From contig JACVVK020000221.1 in NCBI GenBank assembly GCA_018292915.2, positions 76,001 to 140,000 of the forward strand: a stretch of 64,000 nt of DNA. Reading direction: 5' to 3'. This document shows, one piece after another, positions 55,679-64,000 of this stretch (position 1 is its first letter; every line of letters begins with the position of its first letter). The notes under the pieces are model-generated. The model was given only the letters and a program-made list of their open reading frames with translations, searched no databases and had not been told where the DNA came from. The position numbers were made by a program, and so were the translations under genes. This stretch comes from Batillaria attramentaria. Taxonomy: Eukaryota; Mollusca; Gastropoda; Batillariidae.

Positions 55679-56137
55679 GACAAAGAAGAAGAAACGTTAG
55701 ACTTGAAAAACACCCATCGTCCTAGTTCGGGTAACCCATGAGTGATCGGGGAAGTCACACATCCTCGATTAGAAAGACAACCATCGTCCATACAAAAAAA
55801 ATAAATAAATAAATAAATAAATAAAAATGTGATAGACTTTTTCCAGATCAGATCACTTATAGCCGCGTTTATGGATGTCCCACATTTCCTGATGCACTTC
55901 CCAGAAGGACATATAAGGTGTCAGCAGATCCTGAGTCTGGTGCCAAAATTAGTCTCAGCCGTTTCCCAGGAGAGCCGATAGACTTCGCGCCGACGCTGAT
56001 TCTTGCGGTGTGATTGCAGGCGCCTCGCGGTCCCTTGAGACTGAACTGCATATGTCACCGTCAGCGTAAACAGCGGCCAATCTGGCACATTGCGGAGTTA
56101 TAGAAAAGGGCATTGTAGTGTACAGCCTGACAAAGTA
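55679..56137. other. No gene assigned; (AAAT)n
   Basis: (AAAT)n at 55797-55824. The minus frame at 55869-56051 lacks domain or splice support. Confidence 0.4.
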
Positions 56138-56370
56138 ATGGACGTGTTATACAAGCGAGGCGGGGTGAGTGAGTCTTGTCAAAAGGCCATTACGGTTAAG
56201 CTTATGCTGCCTTATGACCAGATTGTGAACACGTAAACAGGTTGTAAAGAATTTGTACTCTGACAAGCAGTGTGGTAAAGCTAGGAGGACACGTTAGCAG
56301 ATTTTAAATTGTTTGTAAACTGAGACAGTTCAACGATGAGCGCAAACCTTTCACGAGGACAAAGCGCTGC
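56138..56370 (+). repeat. Family K degenerate repeat, outlying block
   Basis: ATGGACGTGTTATACAAGCG, GAACACGTAAACAGGTTGTAAA and TTTGTAAACTGAGACAG match the main K array at 57118-57810. Confidence 0.65.
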
Positions 56371-56624
56371 GGGCGATACATAAGAGTGAAAACCACATTT
56401 GGAGAAACAAGGAGGAATGGACCCATCCCATAAAGTTGTTTTTCTGAATTTCTGCTATTTTGTCTTTTTTGTTGTTGCTGGTGGTGTTTGTTTGTTTGTT
56501 TGATTTTCGTTGTTTTCTCTCTTCAAATCTGCCAGACCTACCAAAGACTCTCGATCAGCCACGCTATAACGGATCTAGGGTCTATAGATTTACTGACAGT
56601 CAGTAAAACTGTGCTTGCCATATG

Positions 56625-56716
<92 letters not shown>

Positions 56717-57117
56717 TGACGTCAATTCCGGCGGAGGCAGTGACAAAATTTACAGATTTTGTCTGTGAACTAAACAAGCAGGTCGTCTGACAGAGGATGC
56801 TTGTTCGACATGTCTTGTAATTTCCCTGTAGGTGTTGTGACTTCTCTCATTGAAATAATTTTCACATAAAATCTGGATGTTCTGATGAAACGTGGGCTTG
56901 AAAACCTTGGATTGTACTTAGGAAATGGCAACATTGGAACGCTTTGGACTGGTGTTTCTCGCAGAAACATGAAAAAAATATGTATAGCTAAAAGCTCTGT
57001 TATTCTTAATATTAAAACTAAAATCAGTGCAGTAGTTCCTGTCACATGCGTAGTTTTCGCACTTGACAAAAATGCCGGGATGATAAACAATTTGAAGTAG
57101 TCTTTTCATAGCTATTT
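56371..57117. repeat. (GT)n(GA)n within otherwise unassigned sequence
   Basis: (GT)n at 56627-56697 followed by (GA)n to 56716. Flanks are AT-rich and single-copy, with no exon recognised. Confidence 0.6.
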
Positions 57118-57810
57118 GGCTTTATGCACAACAGCTGGACAAACTGATGGACGTGTGAATGAGGAAACCTGTGACAGTCTCTACCGTTCACTTGTCCCCA
57201 TAGACAAAGACGATACGGTCAAGCTATTCATGAAGACAAAACTATGCTGGTAATGACAAAATCTGTGACAGTCTACCGTTCATCTGTCGCCTGAAAAGAA
57301 AGATTGCGGGCAGAGACAGACGACGGGGTCAAACCATGAGGACACAAAAGAAGCGGTGATGGCTACATGCGGTCATAAAAGAAGAAAGCAACGAGAAAGA
57401 GTGAATACCCAACTAGGGAAAATGGAAACACAGCACAGATACAGAACAGATTGACCTAACAGGACAAAACCACATGTTTGCCGGCAATGCAGGCCGACAA
57501 AATGGACGTGTAAATGAGAAAAACTGCGACAGTCTTTGCCGTTCACTTGTCGCCCTGTAACCAGAGTTTGGACACGTAAACAGGCTGTAAATAGTTTATA
57601 AACTAACTGAGACAGACGACGAGCATAAACAATGAGGCCACTAAACACTACTCTGGCATTGCGGTCCGACAAGATGGACGTGTAAACGAGGACGTCTTCC
57701 GTTCGACCAACAACCAAGCTTGTGGACATATAAACATTTTGTAAATAGTTTGTAAACTGAGACAGACGTCGAGGACAAGCTATGAGGACACTGAAAACGG
57801 TGTTGGCAAT
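57118..57810 (+). repeat. Family K degenerate tandem repeat
   Basis: About four to five diverged units of 120-190 bp containing ATGGACGTGTAAA.GAGG, GACAGTCT..CCGTTCACTTGTC, GGACACGTAAACAGG..GTAAATAGTTT and AAACTGAGACAGACG. The minus-strand 163-codon frame lies inside and shows the same internal periodicity, so I read it as a repeat product. Confidence 0.75.
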
Positions 57811-57949
57811 GAAGTTCTTTTCGCGCGCAAAGGGAGATCTGACTTTAAAATCCCGTAATTTCAAAATTATGATGTAACAAGCGGCTTAAAGAGCAAGACT
57901 AGTTCTTTTGCATGGCTGAAATAACTGAAAACGAAAATGTCGCACGTAG
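57811..57949. other. No recognised feature
   Basis: Single-copy spacer. Confidence 0.35.
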
Positions 57950-58190
57950 CTCAGTTCCTAGCAAGTATGTTTGGGGTTGTGCATCAGTGGCCTCACTAAA
58001 AAAAAACTGAATTAATTTAGGTCTGAATGAATTTAAAGTTAGCTTCGTAGGAGTGTTGCACTTTGATTATACTCCAATTGCTGCAATAAGAGCCGTCAAG
58101 GAAACGTTGCTTGCCTTGTTTTCGTGTACAGGGCCAAAACCGAAAAAAGAGTCAAGAACGTGGGATACTCGAGCGCGCTACGAAACGTGT
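57950..58190 (-). repeat. Dispersed repeat family I, copy 3
   Basis: Reverse complement of the I order: GTTGTGCATCAGTGGCCTCAC, GTGTTGCACTTTGATTATAC, TTGCTGCAATAAGAGCCGTC, GGGCCAAAACCGAAAAAAG and GAGCGCGCTACG. A short A run stands where the other copies carry (TTTTG)n or (GT)n. Confidence 0.75.
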
Positions 58191-58316
58191 TAACCTCAAC
58201 TGTTTTTCAACTGTAAGAGTCTGCCGTTTCACGAAAAGTGTCTATCAACGGAAACATGTCTATAAATAGTACAAGTGACAGAACCGCACGCTTTTTGGCG
58301 AAATATCACGCGGATT
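58191..58316. other. No recognised feature
   Basis: Short single-copy spacer. Confidence 0.35.
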
Positions 58317-58494
58317 TCTGATCTAAGGGTCGGTGGGTGTTTGGCAGTTTAACGTCCTTTTCCATCACGTAAGGGTGATATCAAAGACGGGGTAACGAGA
58401 AAAAGGCCAGTACAAATATTTGGTCCCAGCCGGGATTCGAACTCATGACCCGAGCATTGAGACTCCAGCGCTCTACCATTCGATTCTGACCTAA
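58317..58494 (-). mobile_element. SINE family A with target-site duplication
   Basis: TTCTGATCTAA (58317-58327) and TTCTGACCTAA (58484-58494) bound the SINE. The head start is eroded, but box B GAGTTCGAATCCCGGC and the body are clear. Confidence 0.85.
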
Positions 58495-59034
58495 AGTAGA
58501 TGTAAATGTCACTGACGTCATGACATGACTCATCCGAGTGACCTCAGTGATCATGACTGATTACACGATTAGGCATGCGAACACAATAATTCCTCCAGTT
58601 CCAATCTACCGGTCAGAAATTGGCATTTACCGATGGAGATAGCCTTCGCTGCCTTAGCGCCCGCCAGTTAGGGAGCAACTGGTCAAGCCGATGTGCATCG
58701 CGCATGTTTCCATAGCAACAAACGGCCGCGGCAGCAATTAGTTCATTGAATTCAGGTCCACTTAGGGAGGGATAGCTATGTAAAGCCCCTGCCCTAATTG
58801 ACACAGATTATTGACGGAGCTGACCCTATGGATGCGAAATAAGCGGGGAAGCTGTACCTGTCAGAATGTCCAGTGAACACTAAAACTGTGAGTGCACGGT
58901 TTTTCGGAAATGTTCTGACCCGCCTTGGCCCAGATAACGGAGTTCTGATGTTATGACCCGACATGTCGAAACAGTTTCAAGAGGAAAGATTTTGTTCCAT
59001 CTTGCAAACGTTCTTATTCAACATTGCTGCATGT
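58495..59034. other. No gene assigned; X-box-like motif
   Basis: A relatively GC-rich single-copy stretch at 58600-58800 with GTTTCCATAGCAAC at 58706-58719. No exon with splice sites seen. Confidence 0.4.
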
Positions 59035-59160
59035 TTTGTTGTTGCTGTTGTTTTTTGTTTTTTTTTCATTGTCCCTTTCGAGAAATCCGGACTGCTTCCC
59101 CCGAGCGAAGCGCGTCACCGCGGTGCAGCGGCGCCCACTACCTAGCCTATTTTTCAATTT
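59035..59160 (-). mobile_element. SINE family E, copy 3 (3' part)
   Basis: TTGTCCCTTTCGAGAAATCCGG, CTGCTTCCCCCGAGCGAAGCG, CGCGGTGCAGCGGCGCC and ACTACCTAGCC match the reverse complement of 29120-29215. Confidence 0.75.
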
Positions 59161-59849
<689 letters not shown>

Positions 59850-60120
59850 GAAACAACTGACCGGGCTTGTCAGACCAATCTTGGTTTTGGAAGACGTCAA
59901 GTTGTTTTCTTTGAAATCTATGACGTTTTCCTCATTGGGATGACGCATAATACATTTGACGTAATAACTTTGACTCGGATACAATTCTTGCAATGAAAGC
60001 AGCCCCATGAAAATTGAAGTGTTGCTGCTGCGCAGTGTAAAGATCGAATTTATACCGGCTCAATGTGTTTAACAGACAAGTCTGCGCGGCGAACGTTTTT
60101 TCACTATGTGTTATGTCTGC

Positions 60121-60194
60121 TGCGCGCGCGCGCACACAGACACACACAGACATACGCGCGCGCGCGCGCACGCACGCACGCACGCACGCACGCA
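60121..60194 (+). repeat. Alternating (CG)n/(CA)n/(CGCA)n tract
   Basis: Two blocks of CGCGCGCG separated by CA repeats and followed by (GCAC)n. Strictly alternating purine-pyrimidine, so Z-DNA-prone. Confidence 0.95.
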
Positions 60195-60639
60195 GACTTG
60201 CGCGAGCCGCGTTTGTGCATGTGCTCCATTGAGACCTATGTGGTGTTCTCTCACTCTACTATGCTATTGAGTGAGAGTCAGTGGAAAAAACAAAGCTCAC
60301 TACATCAATGAAACTCCCGCTTTCCCCGTCTACAAATAGAGAACTTCCGAAAAGTGACGACACACCCCCACGTCAATCAAACATGACGTCGGCAAACTGA
60401 CGCTGATACAGTTTTGCGTCAGTGCGCGTGTGCCTTTTCTGCGATGTTTGTGAGGGCGTGTGGCTTGTGTAAAGGAAATGTGCTTCGAGTACAAATTTTC
60501 GAGTCAACTGACGACAACGGCTGCAGTGAATTTTTCTAATTTTTTTGTATATTTTTTATGGCACCCCAGGCTCATTATCTATGTATAGTAGGAGCGATTT
60601 TGAGATCTAAAGTGTGTTCACCAGCACTTTCATCAGGTA
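60195..60639. other. No recognised feature
   Basis: Single-copy; a CRE-like CATGACGTCGG at 60381-60391. Confidence 0.4.
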
Positions 60640-61235
60640 CGGCTTACGCCAAAAGTATAAAAGCGACAACATCCAAAATTCACTTCGTTGAGAGTCCGTA
60701 TTCATGCTATCTATGTCCAAAAAATGGAGTGGTTTAGGTAAATATTACGCCTTTAAACGCCAGAAAGCCACTTTTTCTGAAAAGGGCGATAACTCGCAAA
60801 TCATGTGTGCAATCGTACCTGGATCAGGCCTTCTATTCAACAATCTTGATTCATTTAGAAATCCCAAATTTGAAATCGATCGGTTCAGTATTTTCGGAGA
60901 AATAGGCATCTGAACTGGGTTCACATGCAATGTCAACTCAGGCTCGGTTTACATGAAAACTATAAGAGCGACCATTTTCTAGTAGTGAGTCAATTCAGAG
61001 TCCGTATTCAAGCTATCTACTGCCAAAAAATTGAGTGATTTAAATAAATATTACGCCTGTACACGAAAGACAACCAACTTGTCTCAAAAGGGCGATAACT
61101 CCCAAATCACTTAAGCAATCATCACACGCTTGAATCGTCTAATGTAACATTTTGATATATTTGGATACCCCAAATTTGAAGCCATTCGGTTGAGTATTTT
61201 CGAAGAAACGGGCCTGGACACAATTCACACACGCA
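60640..61235 (+). repeat. Diverged 306-bp tandem duplication
   Basis: AGAGTCCGTATTCA.GCTATCTA, AAATATTACGCCT, AAAAGGGCGATAACTC.CAAAT, CCCAAATTTGAA.. and CGGTT.AGTATTTTCG.AGAAA occur in order from 60691 and again from 60997. Divergence is substantial. (CACACG)n follows at 61222-61280. Confidence 0.88.
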
Positions 61236-62212
61236 CACACGCACACACGCACGCACACACGCACACACGCACACACATCCGCACAGACGGCACTCACTGA
61301 GGAGGAGAAGTGCGTTCGGAACACCATACGCATCAGCATCGATGACGCAAGTTTTCTTACGTCATTGTCAGAGTTACACTTGCAAAATCGTCTCTGCGGG
61401 AGATCGGCAGTGACGTGCGTTTGTACCACAGATGCTTGCCTATGAACGTGGAAATTTTAGCCCGTCCTATTATGTTGTTTCCATTACTATGGAAAACAAC
61501 ATAAAAACACACCCTTACACACGTTAACGTGTCGTATTGCAGCTGGTGTAGTTTCTGGACCAACATGGACCGGAAGTGCGGAAGGGCAAAGTTGTCGCCC
61601 TTCCTGTCTCTGTGTCTGGATATTGAACTAAAGCTGGGACAATCCATAGGGTTATACATCATGGCATCCCTCGGGCTCCCAAGTCGTTTTTCTCTCAACA
61701 TTCGGTACCTCTCATTAAAGGCCTATCTTCCGGCATATCTCGGTTAATAGGTGGTCACTTTTGTTGTTGTTGTTCTTGTTTGTTTGTTTGGGGGGTGTTT
61801 CTTTTTGAGCGGGGGGTGGGGGGGTATTTGTTTGTTGTTGTTGTTGTTGCTGCTTTAGGGGGGGGGGGGCGACGGGTCGTTTGTTTTTGATGCTATTTAT
61901 GTCTGTGATATTATTGTACATGTAGTATGTAAGTACTGCGTATTCTTCAAAGACGTTTGAAACGTGGGCCTATGTGCCTGGTATAACCACCTCCTTGTAA
62001 AATGAAGTCAGGTTCCCTCTCTCTCTCTCTCTTGCTCGCTCTTTCAGGATTTGCACACCATCCCCATGTCTTTAACGGTCCTCTCGCTCTCTCCACTGCC
62101 GTTGATTGATGCGTTGTGCACCCGGCATACGCGATCGAGGTGTGATTACTCCATCAAAGCTGAGAGTAATGGGCCTTGACCAAAGGATCACCCGTGTCTT
62201 GGGATAATCTCA
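61236..62212. other. No gene assigned; T/G-rich and (CT)n tracts
   Basis: (GTT)n and G-rich runs at 61757-61872 and (CT)n at 62020-62033. Nothing else recognised. Confidence 0.4.
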
Positions 62213-62267
62213 TGCCGGGGGGTGACGGAACTCCCCCGGGGGAGGGGCCGTCACCGCCTGCCCGGCA
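62213..62267. repeat. Strong GC-rich palindrome
   Basis: TGCCGGG..GGTGACGG..CTCCCCC pairs with GGGGGAG..CCGTCACC..CCCGGCA, giving a nested hairpin of at least 22 pairs. Could be a fold-back element core or a structured RNA. Not recognised as a known ncRNA. Confidence 0.65.
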
Positions 62268-62580
62268 AGCTTATGCATAAGGAAACAGCCAGTACAGCCC
62301 AACAAATTATTTATACAGCTGCAAGACCTGTCAGACGAAGACGGACACGAAAATAGTGCCAACGAAGACTGTCTTGTTTTGCTTTGCTGTTTTGTATTTT
62401 GCTAAAAAAAAAAAAAAAAATAACAAAGTCACCATTGATTGTGATCTGCTGAAGAAGTGACGGTTAAAAACGGGTATAAATATGATTAAATGTTCTTTTA
62501 AGAGTTCTTTTAAGAGTTTTCCAAAATTTCTTCTCTTTCAAAATGTCCTATCGGGGTCAGCAGAAAGAGTAAAAAGAAAA
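62268..62580. other. No recognised feature; (A)17 run
   Basis: An A run at 62403-62420 and short duplicated CTTTTAAGAGTT at about 62493-62516. Confidence 0.4.
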
Positions 62581-63390
62581 CAATATCCTACTGCAGTAAA
62601 CGGACAAATATCCCATTACAGGAAACAGTATCCTACTGCAGTAAACGGACAAATATCCCATTACAGGAAACAGTATCCTACTGCAGTAAACGGACAAATA
62701 TCCCATTACAGGAAACAGTATCCTACTGCAGTAAACGGACAAATATCCCATTACAGGAAACAGTATCCTACTGCAGTAAACGGACAAATATCCCATTACA
62801 GGACACAGTATCCTACTGCAGTAAACGGACAAATATCCCATTACAGGAAACAGTATCCTACTGCAGTAAACGGACAAATATCCCATTACAGGACACAGTA
62901 TCCTACTGCAGTAAACGGACAAATATCCCATTACAGGAAACAGTATCCTACTGCAGTAAACGGACAAATATCCCATTACAGGAAACAGTATCCTACTGCA
63001 GTAAACGGACAAATATCCCATTACAGGACACAGTATCCTACTGCAGTAAACGGACAAATATCCCATTACAGGAAACAGTATCCTACTGCAGTAAACGGAC
63101 AAATATCCCATTACAGGAAACAGTATCCTACTGCAGTAAACGGACAAATATCCCATTACAGGAAACAGTATCCTACTGCAGTAAACGGACAAATATCCCA
63201 TTACAGGAAACAGTATCCTACTGCAGTAAACGGACAAATATCCCATTACAGGAAACAGTATCCTACTGCAGTAAACGGACAAATATCCCATTACAGGACA
63301 CAGTATCCTACTGCAGTAAACGGACAAATATCCCATTACAGGAAACAGTATCCTACTGCAGTAAACGGACAAATATCCCATTACAGGAAA
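62581..63390 (+). repeat. 45-bp minisatellite, 18 near-identical units
   Basis: Units of TATCCTACTGCAGTAAACGG + ACAAATATCCCATTACAGG + AAACAG are virtually identical. The only recurrent variant is GGAAACAG versus GGACACAG (four of the 18). Each 45-bp unit is a dimer of related halves (ATCC.A.TGCAGTAAACGGACAAAT and ATCCCATTACAGGAAACAGT). The 15-codon period keeps frames open on both strands (327 codons plus, 278 minus), so openness is not evidence of coding. Confidence 0.95.
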
Positions 63391-63580
63391 CATAAACTAT
63401 CCTGTTGCAGTAAACAGAAAAATACATCCTATTGGAGTAAGCAGAAGAATATCCAACTGGGGTAAACAGGAAAAGATCCTGACCGGATAAACTGGAGAAT
63501 ATCTTATCCAGGTAAACAGAAACTCTGTTCTCCGGGTGACAGCAAAATATCCTATCCACGGGTAAACAGGAAAATATCTC
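63391..63580 (+). repeat. Degenerate 24-25-bp monomers flanking the 45-bp array
   Basis: Seven or so diverged units such as ATCCTGTTGCAGTAAACAG, ATCCTATTGGAGTAAGCAG and ATCCAACTGGGGTAAACAGG. They show the ancestral single-monomer repeat from which the 45-bp dimer was amplified. Confidence 0.85.
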
Positions 63581-63718
63581 AAACTCACATCTCATCTGCC
63601 CTTTGAATAAAACCCTAGGTCTTCAGCGGCGCGTCAAAAATCTTGGAGGCAACAATTCTGATCCAATTACACGCCATTGTTATCAGGCGTAAAGGTCGAC
63701 TCCATGGTAACAATATCC
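63581..63718. promoter_or_regulatory. Possible promoter/5' region of the downstream exon
   Basis: Short unique stretch between the minisatellite and the candidate start. GAATAAAACCC at 63605-63615 is a weak TATA-like match about 110 bp before the ATG. A palindromic CCATGGTAAC lies at 63702-63711. No firm transcription start can be set. Confidence 0.2.
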
Positions 63719-63869
63719 ATGAAAATTCAGCAGGGGATTTGTTTCGTTTGCATATTGGTGGGATGTGTCTGGCTTACCCTCTGTAGCCCCCTCGATATGA
63801 GGGATTACGTTTCGAGCAATGGTGAAAGGAAGCTGGCGAGCGGCGGGAGAAAGGGAGTCTGTGGGCGAT
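63719..63869 (+). CDS. Candidate first coding exon of a small secreted protein
   Basis: From ATG at 63719 the frame gives MKIQQ, then a hydrophobic core GICFVCILVGCVWLTLC, a likely signal-peptidase site around CS/PL, and about 25 polar residues rich in Ser, Gly and basic pairs (ERK, GGRKGVCGR). At 63870 a strong donor GTAAGA interrupts a Cys codon in phase 1. An in-frame ATG at 63704 is an alternative start. If unspliced the frame would end at 63896-63898. A phase-1 intron soon after a signal peptide is common in secreted-peptide and receptor-ligand genes. I do not recognise the family. The GVCGR string alone is too short to call an insulin/relaxin-like chain. The presumed intron contains a family D element from 63915. 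It is on the opposite strand to the Ly6 exon and therefore a separate gene if real. Confidence 0.4.
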
Positions 63870-63914
63870 GTAAGACATCACCTCCCCAGTTTCAGTAACT
63901 CCGATCGAGGAGGT

Positions 63915-64000
63915 TCCCGTCTGCTTTGGAAATGTTCAGCCCACAAAATTTAGAAATAAATGCACTTCTAAAATCCGAAACTTAAAAAGCTGAGCTGGCC
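63915..64000 (+). mobile_element. Family D element, cut by window end
   Basis: CCCGTCTGCTTTGGAAATG, TTCAGCCCACAAA, AAATAAATGCAC.TCTAAAATCCG and AAAGCTGAGCTGGCC match the middle of family D. The rest lies beyond the window. Confidence 0.8.

Noticed and set aside
57373..57864. 163-codon minus-strand gene
   Set aside because: It lies in the degenerate K array and its translation repeats with the array period.
62482..63465. 327-codon repeat protein gene
   Set aside because: Both strands are open because of the 45-bp period. No splice or promoter evidence; kept only as a low-interest finding.
63719..63869. Insulin/relaxin-like B chain (GVCGR)
   Set aside because: Only five residues match, and the rest of a B chain (leading Cys spacing, following helix) is absent from the exon.

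Overview
This window looks like gene-poor intronic or intergenic DNA from a mollusc, most likely a gastropod. There is no operon-like packing, no prokaryotic gene and no long intact open frame outside simple or tandem repeats. Very long (CA)n/(GT)n and (CT)n/(GA)n tracts are frequent, (AAT)n-tailed elements and tRNA-derived SINEs are abundant, and the one exon I can assign has canonical splice sites. The mollusc assignment is an inference from repeat style. I cannot name a species.

Coding content is minimal. (1) At 24788-24910 on the minus strand is a 123-bp phase-1/phase-1 exon encoding the N-terminal half of a Ly6/uPAR (three-finger, LU) domain, closest in style to the quiver/sleepless group. 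Its partner exons were not found, so much of the window may be intron or flank of this gene. (2) At 63719-63869 on the plus strand is a candidate first coding exon with a convincing signal peptide and a GTAAGA donor, about 130 bp downstream of a large minisatellite. Most other long open frames are products of dinucleotide repeats or of tandem repeats whose period is a multiple of three.

The rest is a mosaic of interspersed repeats. I labelled families by comparing copies within the window. A: a tRNA-Arg-like SINE, about 170 bp, about 21 copies, at least nine with target-site duplications. B: a longer tRNA-headed SINE of about 540 bp. C: a dispersed repeat of about 460 bp. D: a tRNA-headed element ending in (ATT)n. 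E: a second short SINE. F: a 1.1-1.4 kb inverted-repeat-ended element full of TCAAGGTCA nuclear-receptor half-sites. G, R and T: MITE-like elements with terminal inverted repeats. H, I, J, K, L, N, O, P and Q: smaller shared repeats.

Tandem arrays are the other major component: a 32-bp array with four-monomer higher-order structure (32906-34166), a 45-bp array of 18 near-identical units (62581-63390), and arrays of 42, 22, 21 and 69 bp. Longer local duplications (about 122, 219, 306, 320 and 400 bp) also occur. Several insertions are nested, giving a relative order of events: a D element inside a C element, and an A SINE inside one unit of a 122-bp tandem repeat.
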